Shown here piece after piece: positions 1 to 5,052 of a stretch of 28,199 nucleotides of DNA (position 1 is the first letter of the stretch; every line of letters starts with the position of its first letter). A program made the translations under genes and the position numbers. Origin of the DNA: a virus. The notes beneath the pieces are model-generated. The model ran no database searches. It had not been told where the DNA came from and was given only the letters and a program-made list of their open reading frames with translations. The stretch lies in the IMG/VR virus record IMGVR_UViG_3300008517_000189, positions 1-28,199 of that record, one strand, 5' to 3'.

Positions 1-80
1 GTGGCAATTATTAATTATAATTTTTGAATAAAAAACAATCTGGACTGGGCTGCTCTCTCTAATTTTAAGGAAAAATTAAT

Positions 81-467
81 ATGTCAAAATCTAAATATCA
101 TAAAACTCTTGTTTATAAAATCTTTATTGATATTTATAAAATAAATATTTCAGTGGTGTTTAATAAAAATTGGAAAATATTTGCACATGATATGTGTAAT
201 TGTAATCCTCATTCGAGTGGAGACGCTTTAATTTATTTTAATAATGATGTCAGTCCCACAGAAGCTTTTATGTTTTTTCACCCGAAAGTCTCGCTTTCTA
301 CAATAGGTCATGAAGTTTTTCATATGATTATATATCTTTGCGATCATTATGGAATTGTTATCGATGAGAGATCATCCGAAGCTGGGGCCTATTTATTTGG
401 GTATTTATTTGATGAAGTGTTAGCTATAAAAAAGAAAGCAGCTAAAGCAAAAATCGCACGCAAATAG
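81..467 (+). CDS. HExxH putative zinc metallopeptidase-like phage protein
   Basis: A 128-aa protein. Seen: a HEVFH motif at residues 77-81 (the HExxH zinc and catalytic signature), followed 19 residues later by E100 in a SSEAGAYLFGY segment, which would serve as a third zinc ligand as in gluzincin-like folds. The C-terminus is lysine-rich. Known: short phage proteins with HExxH followed by an E-x-x-AYL-x-GY segment are common in tailed phages and mostly have no assigned function. The substrate is unknown and proteolysis is inferred from the motif alone. The start is supported by AAGGA about 9 bases upstream. It lies alone at the left edge, separated from the next gene by a promoter-like element and a stem-loop. 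Confidence 0.75.
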   Translation: MSKSKYHKTLVYKIFIDIYKINISVVFNKNWKIFAHDMCNCNPHSSGDALIYFNNDVSPTEAFMFFHPKVSLSTIGHEVFHMIIYLCDHYGIVIDERSSEAGAYLFGYLFDEVLAIKKKAAKAKIARK

Positions 468-548
468 ACATATTTAGCTCGCGCAAATTGATTAGGTTCA
501 CTGATTTATTAATTTGGATAAAGAGATTAAAATATACGCCTGATTTGG

Positions 549-560
549 TGATATTATAAT
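549..560 (+). promoter_or_regulatory. Possible -10 element upstream of the ankyrin-like gene
   Basis: TGATATTATAAT contains a perfect TATAAT at 555-560. The same 12 bases occur in the scaffold promoter at 11204-11215. No good -35 is visible at 16-18 bases upstream, so it would need to act as an extended or activator-dependent promoter. A start near 567 would place the stem-loop at 568-628 at the very 5' end of the transcript. Confidence 0.4.
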
Positions 561-567
561 AGGTTTT

Positions 568-634
568 AACGACCCTCTGTTCCACATGATCTATCCATCA
601 TCAATCCACAAAACTACAGGGGGTCGTTATTTTT
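568..634 (+). promoter_or_regulatory. Long-stem hairpin directly before a ribosome site (leader or terminator)
   Basis: AACGACCCTCTGT (568-580) pairs with ACAGGGGGTCGTT (616-628), 12 of 13 positions, around a 35-base loop, and is followed by ATTTTT (629-634). It could be a rho-independent terminator for the gene at 81. The large loop and the AAGGAG site starting a few bases after the T run suggest instead a structured 5' leader. Similar arrangements precede the genes at 3072 and 3420. Confidence 0.6.
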
Positions 635-645
635 AAGGAGAATAA

Positions 646-981
646 ATGTTAGATCAAGATAAATTAATACGTTCAGTTTTAGATAACAATATAAGATTAT
701 TTAAAAGTCTCCTTTCAAGTGATGCTGCTGACCAAAGCACCTTAAGAGCAGCTTGTTGGTGGGCTTCTCGCCGTGGTTATTTAGATATTCTAATTCATTT
801 AATTGTTTTTGTAGAGAATCGCAATATAGGAAATGCTTTAAAAGCTAAAATTGATTTAGAATTAGATTATGCGTTAGTACAGGCAATAAAAGCTGAACAA
901 ACAAAAATTATGGATTTTTTAGTTACTCATTTGGAAAAGACAGAGCCAAGGATTAAAAATGCCAAGTCCTCAAAAAAATAG
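646..981 (+). CDS. Small ankyrin-repeat-like protein
   Basis: A 111-aa protein. Seen: two helix-pair units of ankyrin type. One is around residues 33-54 (RAACWWASRRGYLDILIHLI) and one around 74-97 (YALVQAIKAEQTKIMDFLVT). A preceding segment at 5-24 (DKLIRSVLDNNIRLFKSLL) may form a degenerate third unit. Known: ankyrin repeats bind proteins. No partner can be named. The AAGGAG ribosome site 6 bases upstream fixes the start. The last 23 bases overlap the replication gene in another frame, so the two are probably co-translated. Confidence that it is a real gene is high; the fold is moderate. Confidence 0.7.
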   Translation: MLDQDKLIRSVLDNNIRLFKSLLSSDAADQSTLRAACWWASRRGYLDILIHLIVFVENRNIGNALKAKIDLELDYALVQAIKAEQTKIMDFLVTHLEKTEPRIKNAKSSKK

Positions 982-1630
982 TTTCGTTTTGTCATATGAT
1001 TTTAGGGATATATTTAAAAATTTATCGTCTGATGATAAAGCCAAATTAATTGATTCTATTTTTGATTACGAAGTTACGGGCAAATATGAAAAATTAAATG
1101 GTTTGTTGCATGTAATTTTCATTCAAATTAAGCATTATTTAGATCGTAATAAAAAGAACTATCAAGATAAGTGTTTGAAAAATAAAGAAAATGCTAATAT
1201 GCGATGGCATGCGGTCGCATCCGATGGCAAAATTCGCAATGCGAATGATGCCGATAGTGATAGTGATGGTGATGGTGATGGTGATATAAAAAAAGAAGAG
1301 AAAATACATAAAAGAGAAGAAAGAAAAGCACCCGTACCATATCAAAAAATTGTTTCTATTTATCACCGCTGTTGCGGTGATGTTCTGCCGACTGTCACGT
1401 TACCTCTTGAAGAAACCAGAAAAGCACATCTACGAATGCATTGGCGAAACAAATTAAACACCTTGGATGCGTGGGAATCATTTTTTAAACGAGTTGCCGC
1501 TAGTGATTGGTTGATGGGAAAGGTTGTATCTGCAAAAACCGGAATGCCTTTTCATTGTAGTTTTGATTGGCTTATAAAACCCTCCAACGCCACTAAGGTC
1601 AGAGAGGGAAATTATTCAAATCACAGATAG
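959..1630 (+). CDS. Replication initiation protein (primosome or helicase-loader type)
   Basis: A 223-aa protein in two parts. The N-terminal domain (about 7-75) has the FVLSYDFRDIF...LSSDDKAKLIDSIFDYEVTG pattern of the DUF6291-like domain found at the front of phage replication proteins. The C-terminal domain (about 128-221) carries AWESFFKRVAASDWLMG and SFDWLIKPSNATKVREGNY, typical of phage O-like and DnaD-like initiators. Between them is a low-complexity acidic then basic linker (residues 97-124) with Ser-Asp and Gly-Asp repeats. Inference: it binds the origin and recruits the host helicase, because no phage helicase is visible in this window. AAGGA lies 7 bases before the ATG. The linker-coding DNA may itself be the origin. 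Confidence 0.8.
   Translation: MPSPQKNSFVLSYDFRDIFKNLSSDDKAKLIDSIFDYEVTGKYEKLNGLLHVIFIQIKHYLDRNKKNYQDKCLKNKENANMRWHAVASDGKIRNANDADSDSDGDGDGDIKKEEKIHKREERKAPVPYQKIVSIYHRCCGDVLPTVTLPLEETRKAHLRMHWRNKLNTLDAWESFFKRVAASDWLMGKVVSAKTGMPFHCSFDWLIKPSNATKVREGNYSNHR
1199..1330 (+). other. Candidate replication origin inside the initiator gene
   Basis: Seen: the octamer CGATGGCA twice with 20-base spacing (1202-1209, 1222-1229); an inverted repeat ATGCGA/TCGCAT (1199-1204, 1215-1220); a palindrome ATTCGC-AAT-GCGAAT (1232-1246); five hexamer repeats GATAGT or GATGGT (1253-1282); then a purine-rich, A-rich tract (1284-1330). Known: lambdoid origins lie inside the O gene and consist of iterons followed by an AT-rich strand-asymmetric unwinding tract. 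The match in architecture is the only evidence. Confidence 0.4.
1253..1285 (+). repeat. Hexanucleotide tandem repeat encoding Asp-Ser / Asp-Gly
   Basis: Two GATAGT units and three GATGGT units in tandem, plus a final GAT. The repeat lies in the linker of the replication protein and keeps its frame. Copy number may vary by slippage. Confidence 0.9.
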
Positions 1631-1640
1631 GAGGTAAATT

Positions 1641-1979
1641 ATGGGTAAATGTACTTGTGGGGAATATTATTCTGATAAATTATCAGAATGCCCAGAATGT
1701 GGTGCCGAAAATTTTATGAGAAAGCTGAACCAAGAAAGAGAAAACAAAAAGGCTACTATAATTTTCGAAAGAGTAAATAATTATACGTGGATTGCTAAAA
1801 CCAAGCGGATGTATGGCGTTAATCCAAAACACTTTAAAGCAATAACGGAGAAATGGAGCGTAGAAAGAGTTCTTGACGAGCTTAAAAAATTCAGATTGGG
1901 CCAGATAGCTTTAAAGAATATCAAAAGTGGAGAGAGTGCATCTCAAAAACCACTCCATTTCGATGTGAGGCAAGCGTAA
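1641..1979 (+). CDS. Zinc-ribbon protein, function unknown
   Basis: A 112-aa protein. Seen: an N-terminal C-x-C (residues 4 and 6) and C-P-E-C (17 and 20), which could form a single zinc ribbon. A basic helical region follows (about 25-90). The start is set by a very strong ribosome site, TAGGAGGTAAATT. It starts 10 bases after the replication gene stops, in the same operon, so a role next to replication (accessory, loader partner or single-strand binding helper) is plausible but not shown. It is the last plus-strand gene before the opposing minus-strand cluster. I see no convincing terminator in the 65 bases between them. Confidence 0.7.
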   Translation: MGKCTCGEYYSDKLSECPECGAENFMRKLNQERENKKATIIFERVNNYTWIAKTKRMYGVNPKHFKAITEKWSVERVLDELKKFRLGQIALKNIKSGESASQKPLHFDVRQA

Positions 1980-2044
1980 CTGAATTTTCTTTGGTATGTT
2001 AAGGGGTAAGTACCGGAAAATAAAAATCTCTTTGCTGTGGGCTT

Positions 2045-2236
2045 TTAATTAGCTTTCTGCCAATTTAGCACTTGACCCATTTTCATTTCTATTCTTTGGC
2101 GTCTTAAAAAACCTAAATGAGTGTGTACCAAATCGAGCATTTTTTTATCTATTGGTAGATGTTGAATACTTTGCCAAAAAGGCTTATCACATTTTTTAAT
2201 TAAATCCAATTCTTGTAAAAAATCATTTCCATTCAT
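2045..2236 (-). CDS. Microprotein, fourth of minus-strand early operon
   Basis: 63 aa, soluble, with mixed charge, a predicted helical middle (LPIDKKMLDLVHTHLGFLRR) and a basic C-terminus. AGGAG stands 9 bases upstream of the ATG. It is the promoter-distal member of four genes read from the leftward promoter at 2724-2751. No family was recognised. Phage genes of this size next to a divergent early switch are often host-interaction or regulatory factors, but nothing in the sequence proves this. Confidence 0.6.
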   Translation of the reverse strand: MNGNDFLQELDLIKKCDKPFWQSIQHLPIDKKMLDLVHTHLGFLRRQRIEMKMGQVLNWQKAN

Positions 2237-2250
2237 TTTATTTCTCCTGT

Positions 2251-2445
2251 TTATTTTAAATTTATTGCTTCTAAAGCCATTAAAAGCTTATCAAAACATT
2301 TGTTGGCTGCTTTACGTGTTTTAAATTCTAAACACCAACTAACATTCTCATTTATTAAATGAAACTCAATAGTGTTGGTTTCTTTGTTAATCCTAACTAT
2401 TTGATCTATATTTATAATAACATCGGGCAAATATATAAAGTTCAT
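2251..2445 (-). CDS. Microprotein, third of minus-strand early operon
   Basis: 64 aa. The first half alternates hydrophobic and polar residues (probable beta strands, e.g. YLPDVIINIDQIVRI and TIEFHLINENVSW), and the second half is helical (residues 42-61). This beta-then-helix pattern is common in small phage proteins with a compact alpha/beta fold. AGGAAA precedes the ATG and overlaps the end of the upstream 31-aa gene. Function is unknown. Confidence 0.6.
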   Translation of the reverse strand: MNFIYLPDVIINIDQIVRINKETNTIEFHLINENVSWCLEFKTRKAANKCFDKLLMALEAINLK

Positions 2446-2455
2446 TTTATTTTTC

Positions 2456-2551
2456 CTATCTAGTTTTAACTAATTTGTTATTGATATCGAGAGTCATTCC
2501 CGCGGCCCTAATTCCATATGAATGCCAATAATTATTATCAAAATTTTCCAT
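2456..2551 (-). CDS. 31-aa microprotein, second of minus-strand operon
   Basis: Reading the minus strand, AGGGG stands 8 bases before an ATG at 2551, and the frame runs 31 codons to TAG at 2458-2456. The stop of the upstream 45-aa frame lies at 2555-2553, so the two are nearly joined. The protein has a Trp-His-Ser-Tyr-Gly segment near residue 10 and a basic C-terminus. Support is positional (ribosome site and tight packing) and not homology. Confidence 0.5.
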   Translation of the reverse strand: MENFDNNYWHSYGIRAAGMTLDINNKLVKTR

Positions 2552-2552
2552 T

Positions 2553-2690
2553 TTAATATCCCCTTACATAATTAGCTGCAAATCTCCGATCAGCAGCACA
2601 AAAATACCCTTTAGATCCTAACACATTTATCGTGTGATATCGCTCAGTATCTAAATCCTTAATTTTTATTATTGCTACTTCCATTTCCAT
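2553..2690 (-). CDS. 45-aa microprotein, first of minus-strand operon
   Basis: The minus strand has a perfect AGGAGG 8 bases before the ATG at 2690, and an open frame of 45 codons ending in TAA at 2555-2553. It starts about 34 bases downstream of the -10 of the leftward promoter, so it is the first gene of the operon. The protein is alpha/beta-like with a central INVLGSKGYFCAADRRFAA segment. No family was recognised. A second in-frame ATG two codons in gives an alternative start. Confidence 0.6.
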   Translation of the reverse strand: MEMEVAIIKIKDLDTERYHTINVLGSKGYFCAADRRFAANYVRGY

Positions 2691-2723
2691 GATTTATTCC
2701 TCCTGTTTATTAGTTTCGCTGTC

Positions 2724-2751
2724 ATTGTATAACATTATTATACTTTGTCAA
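2724..2751 (-). promoter_or_regulatory. Leftward early promoter
   Basis: On the minus strand a perfect TTGACA (2751-2746) is followed after 16 bases by TACAAT (2729-2724). This is a near-consensus sigma70-type promoter pointing into the four minus-strand microprotein genes. Confidence 0.75.
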
Positions 2752-2787
2752 GTGTTTTATTAGAATATTTTTATATTATATTAGATG

Positions 2788-2833
2788 TATATTACAAAAA
2801 GAGTTGACATGAGTGTTTTCGTTTGGTAATATA
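2788..2833. promoter_or_regulatory. Inverted repeat overlapping the rightward promoter, possible operator
   Basis: TATATTAC (2788-2795) and its exact complement GTAATATA (2826-2833) bracket the -35 and cover the -10 of the rightward promoter. The octamer AGTGTTTT also appears twice (2751-2758, 2812-2819), each next to a -35. These are AT-rich words and may occur by chance. They are listed because a winged-helix regulator is encoded about 600 bases downstream. Confidence 0.35.
2804..2832 (+). promoter_or_regulatory. Rightward early promoter
   Basis: TTGACA (2804-2809), a 17-base spacer, and TAATAT (2827-2832). The expected start is near 2839, so the transcript would carry the tRNA-like element, then the hairpin at 2986-3050, then the genes from 3072 on. 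It is back-to-back with the leftward promoter; the two -35 boxes are 52 bases apart. Confidence 0.75.
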
Positions 2834-2886
2834 TGGTTGTTATTCGAAAGGCCGGTTATCGTATAGAATCGAGCCAATGATTAACT

Positions 2887-2968
2887 CAAGTAGGGAGATC
2901 AGTAGGCTCAGTTGGTAGAGTGGATGCTAAAGCATCGGTCGGCGGTTCGAGTCCGTCCTACTCGCCCA
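2887..2968 (+). tRNA. tRNA-like element with an aberrant anticodon arm (probable pseudo-tRNA or tRNA mimic)
   Basis: Seen: a canonical T arm (GGCGG-TTCGAGT-CCGTC, 2941-2957), a 3' acceptor strand CTACTCG, then C and an encoded CCA (2966-2968). There is also a canonical D arm (GCTC-AGTTGGTA-GAGT, 2906-2921). The anticodon stem GATGC/GCATC (2923-2936) is perfect but closes a loop of only four bases, TAAA, instead of seven, so no anticodon can be assigned. The 5' acceptor strand is ambiguous because AGTAGG occurs at 2889 and 2901. Using the first copy gives 6 of 7 pairs but inserts about 10 bases before the D arm; using the second removes the two-base linker. It is unlikely to decode. It could be a decayed tRNA, a structural mimic, or an att-derived fragment. 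Confidence 0.5.
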
Positions 2969-2985
2969 GTGAACTTGATAAATCT

Positions 2986-3050
2986 AAGGGGGCGTTTTGG
3001 CGATAAATTCCTGCGGAAAGCATTACCGGAATTATACTAGTTGCCCCCTT
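2986..3050 (+). promoter_or_regulatory. Nested long-stem hairpin in the early leader
   Basis: AAGGGGGC (2986-2993) pairs perfectly with GCCCCCTT (3043-3050) across 49 bases. Inside, AATTCC pairs with GGAATT around a 16-base loop. There is no U-run of terminator quality after it, only TTTGGGTTT. The GGAGG ribosome site of the 3072 gene follows within 15 bases, so this looks like a 5' leader structure or processing site. Confidence 0.6.
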
Positions 3051-3071
3051 TGGGTTTAAATTGGAGGAAAT

Positions 3072-3233
3072 ATGTTAGAAAAAACAATTAAAGTAGGAGA
3101 GATGGTCAATGTTTATATTGCCACGGAAGATTGTTTTGTTTTAGAAAGATCAGATGGGGAAATTGTTAACATTCAAAACTATTCTAAAATGATAAAACTC
3201 AGAGAAGGAAAGAAAAATGAACATCCCGAATGA
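3072..3233 (+). CDS. 53-aa early protein, unknown
   Basis: ATG at 3072 with GGAGG 7 bases upstream; the frame runs 53 codons to TGA. The first 35 residues look like a small beta barrel (KVGEMVNVYIATEDCFVLER), similar in pattern to short SH3-like or KOW-like folds, followed by a basic tail. No family can be assigned. The last 17 bases overlap the next gene. It is the first gene of the rightward early transcript. Confidence 0.55.
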   Translation: MLEKTIKVGEMVNVYIATEDCFVLERSDGEIVNIQNYSKMIKLREGKKNEHPE

Positions 3234-3327
3234 AGAAACACGAAAAGCAATATTAGAGACAAGAGCTGGAATAGGTCTTATCGAATGTAAAGACTTTGAT
3301 GACATGTGTAAGAAGTTAGGTATATAA
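3217..3327 (+). CDS. 36-aa microprotein with an EF-Ts/UBA-like pattern
   Basis: ATG at 3217 behind AAGGAAAG, ending in TAA at 3325-3327. The protein has the pattern R-x3-L-x3-R-x-G-x-G-L-x-E-C-K, which recalls the N-terminal UBA-like domain of elongation factor Ts (LRERTGAGMMDCKKAL) and, more loosely, ribosomal L7/L12. The resemblance is short and could be chance. A translation-related or ubiquitin-associated-fold microprotein is an inference only. It overlaps the 3072 gene by 17 bases. Confidence 0.5.
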   Translation: MNIPNEETRKAILETRAGIGLIECKDFDDMCKKLGI

Positions 3328-3331
3328 GTTT

Positions 3332-3393
3332 GAGGTCGCTGTTTATTAGAAAGGACATTCAACCATAAGCAATCCCTAATAAATGGTGGCCTC
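3332..3393 (+). promoter_or_regulatory. Two-part long-stem hairpin before the regulator gene
   Basis: The outer stem GAGGTCGC (3332-3339) pairs with GTGGCCTC (3386-3393) with two G-U pairs. The inner stem TTTATTAG (3342-3349) pairs perfectly with CTAATAAA (3376-3383). Together they give about 16 pairs with a 2x2 internal loop and a 26-base terminal loop. CTTTTC and then the TAGGAG ribosome site of the 3420 gene follow. It could be an attenuator or weak terminator between the microproteins and the regulator. Confidence 0.65.
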
Positions 3394-3419
3394 TTTTCAA
3401 AAATAGGAGAACATAATAA

Positions 3420-3767
3420 ATGAAAAAGTTACATGACACACAATGTAAATTATTGGATTTATTAGTAGCAAACGTTGCAGATCCTTTAACTATTCGTGAA
3501 CTACAAAAAGAATTAGGGTTGTCTTCTACTAGTGTGGTTTTTCATCATCTCCAAGCTTTAGAAAATAAAGGGTTTTTGGTGAGAAACCCACAAAATCCTA
3601 AAGAGTATATAATTATTACTAATGACGGACTACAACAGAGTTATGCATCACTTCTTGTTGATATTAAGGAATTGCGTAGACAAAATGAGGTTTTTCGAAA
3701 AATGATTGAAGAATTTATACAGCCACGTTTTATTGGATGGGAAAAAGTAAAAGGAGACAAAAAATGA
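3420..3767 (+). CDS. LexA-type winged-helix transcriptional regulator without peptidase domain
   Basis: 115 aa. Residues 5-67 match the LexA N-terminal DNA-binding pattern: Q-x2-LLD-x-L, then LTIRELQKELGLSSTSVVFHHLQALENKG with the recognition helix at about 35-50, then a wing ending in EYIII. There is no S24 or LexA peptidase domain. Instead a charged helix (70-100) probably dimerises it. Known: LexA, MarR-like and phage regulators use this fold. Inference: it controls the divergent promoters upstream, but it has no self-cleavage module, so classic SOS induction is not expected. AGGAG lies 11 bases upstream. It ends in an ATGA overlap with the next gene. Confidence 0.75.
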   Translation: MKKLHDTQCKLLDLLVANVADPLTIRELQKELGLSSTSVVFHHLQALENKGFLVRNPQNPKEYIIITNDGLQQSYASLLVDIKELRRQNEVFRKMIEEFIQPRFIGWEKVKGDKK

Positions 3768-4267
3768 AAAGAAAATATAAGTGGAAACTAGAAACTTTAG
3801 AAGGCGATATTGATCGTCTCGAAAAGAAAATATGGGAGCATAGAGAGGACGAAATATACGAGATTTATGTACTCCAAGATCTATGGGGTATTTTTGAAGA
3901 ATATAACATTAAAATTAAACACAAATTGCCTGTTTCCTTTCTTTCTGATGACTTTCTGGTACTCCATAATCTAGATTCTCCCGAGGGATCAACTGCTATC
4001 GGCACTCTTATGGAAATCAAAGATTTAACTGTAACCGCGATCGACGGAACGAAAAAATTTGATGCTAGTAAGATTATATTAATTTACGAATTTTATTATC
4101 AATGGCAAAACCGTATGACGGGTAATTGGACAACGGATATGATGGGTAATTGGACAACGGAAAAGCGTAAAGTTTCTTTAACTTTATCAAAGTATCAGGA
4201 ATTGATAAAAGCAACAAAACCGATTGCGACAAGGGGTAAATCGTTGCCAGAGTCCACAAAAGAGTGA
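3764..4267 (+). CDS. Coiled-coil early protein A (paralogue of the 4591 gene)
   Basis: 167 aa from the ATG at 3764, chosen because AAGGAG lies just upstream and the ATGA overlaps the regulator stop; an earlier in-frame ATG at 3737 lacks this support. Residues 1-30 form a charged coiled coil (LETLEGDIDRLEKKI). The rest looks beta-rich and ends in SLTLSKYQELIK. The protein at 4591 has the same order: a coiled coil, a Trp-containing helix of the type LWGIFEEYNIKIKHKL, strands, and LTLDQYKKMM at the end. The sequence contains a 24-base tandem duplication that repeats GNWTT. Function is unknown. Confidence 0.65.
   Translation: MKRKYKWKLETLEGDIDRLEKKIWEHREDEIYEIYVLQDLWGIFEEYNIKIKHKLPVSFLSDDFLVLHNLDSPEGSTAIGTLMEIKDLTVTAIDGTKKFDASKIILIYEFYYQWQNRMTGNWTTDMMGNWTTEKRKVSLTLSKYQELIKATKPIATRGKSLPESTKE
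4117..4164 (+). repeat. Tandem 24-base duplication inside a gene
   Basis: Two adjacent copies (4117-4140, 4141-4164) sharing GGGTAATTGGACAACGGA and differing at only a few positions. They encode TGNWTTDM and MGNWTTEK. The duplication is in frame and looks recent. Confidence 0.9.
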
Positions 4268-4343
4268 ATCGTAGCCGCATTGACATTGTGGGTAGGTCTG
4301 GCGCGTTCCCATTTATTAATAACTAACCTATAGGAGGTGTAAA

Positions 4344-4547
4344 ATGAAAATAGATATAAAAAACCTTAATAAAGAATATGTGCGTATTGTAAACTATAAA
4401 CCTAGCAAAGAAGGGCCAGAGGTAATTATGAATGTTAAACGTTGTGAGGGAATATTTAACGACACTAAGCATATATTTGTGTTGGATGATTACTGTGCCA
4501 CGGCTTTTTACGAATGGATGATTAACCAGCATTACATAGTAGAATAA
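4344..4547 (+). CDS. 67-aa early protein, unknown
   Basis: ATG at 4344 behind TAGGAGGTGTAAA, a very strong ribosome site. 67 aa, soluble, predicted beta strands in the first half and a helix near the end (TAFYEWMINQHY). No family was recognised. Its 3' end (4522-4538) carries a 17-base word that recurs in the interrupted gene at 5413. The 76-base gap before it contains short complementary stretches (TGGG/CCCA and TAGGT/ACCTA) in pseudoknot order, too short to call. Confidence 0.6.
   Translation: MKIDIKNLNKEYVRIVNYKPSKEGPEVIMNVKRCEGIFNDTKHIFVLDDYCATAFYEWMINQHYIVE
4522..4538 (+). repeat. 17-base direct repeat, copy 1
   Basis: TTAACCAGCATTACATA, identical to 5428-5444. Here it encodes the NQHYI region near the end of the 67-aa protein. 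In the second copy it is read in a different frame, so protein homology does not explain it. Confidence 0.85.
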
Positions 4548-4590
4548 TATGAGGTAATAAAGTGAAAAAATCATTGAGGAGGAATAAATA

Positions 4591-5052
4591 ATGTCATTTT
4601 ATAAAAAGTTTATGGATCATAGCCGGATGATGCGTGGGCACATAGAGAATTTAGAGGATGGTCGTCGTAATTGTCGACTTGATATCGGCAATTTAAAAGA
4701 CAAATGCGAGGATCTTGAGATAGATTTAGCTGAGTTACAAGATAGAATAAATATTGATTGGGTAAATTTATGGGATAGAATCTGGACAACTTTTAAATCG
4801 CTACAACAAAAGCAATGGGATATATTCTGCAAGTTCGATATTAAGATTAGAAATGAGCTTGCCGGAGATGACTTGCGGTTAGTATATCCAGACTGTATGT
4901 GGATAAATTATGTTTTAAAAGATATTGAGGTAAAAGATGATTATAAATTTTGTGTTTTAACATATAAACCAAAATATCGATCTGACATCGATTGCGGTTA
5001 TGTCCACAAGCTAACGCTCGATCAATACAAGAAAATGATGGAGAAAAAATGA
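4591..5052 (+). CDS. Coiled-coil early protein B (paralogue of the 3764 gene)
   Basis: 153 aa. Residues 15-55 are a long charged coiled coil (IENLEDGRRNCRLDI, then DLEIDLAELQDRI). A Trp-rich helix follows (NLWDRIWTTFKSLQQKQWDIF) and then a beta-rich domain ending in LTLDQYKKMM. The order and terminal motif match the 3764 protein, so the two probably arose by duplication and then diverged. AGGAGG lies 9 bases upstream. A nine-codon GTG frame at 4562-4591 (MKKSLRRNK) ends in TAATG on this start codon and could couple translation. The stop overlaps the next gene as ATGA. Function is unknown. Confidence 0.65.
   Translation: MSFYKKFMDHSRMMRGHIENLEDGRRNCRLDIGNLKDKCEDLEIDLAELQDRINIDWVNLWDRIWTTFKSLQQKQWDIFCKFDIKIRNELAGDDLRLVYPDCMWINYVLKDIEVKDDYKFCVLTYKPKYRSDIDCGYVHKLTLDQYKKMMEKK

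Noticed and set aside
1139-1366. Minus-strand hydrophobic frame with Ile-Thr repeats
   Set aside because: It is the reverse of the hexamer repeats in the replication gene; the hydrophobic look is due to the repeat and the A-rich tract.
1980-2044. Bidirectional terminator between the convergent operons
   Set aside because: Only a 4-pair GGTA/TACC match was found. No stem with a U-run on either strand.
3150-3362. Minus-strand frame of 70 codons
   Set aside because: It covers two plus-strand microprotein genes that have ribosome sites and overlap each other; the minus frame has none and cuts through the hairpin at 3332-3393.
4268-4343. Possible pseudoknot (TGGG/CCCA with TAGGT/ACCTA) and a TTGACA at 4280-4285
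   Set aside because: The stems are only 4-5 pairs and no -10 lies at a proper distance from the TTGACA. Too weak to list.
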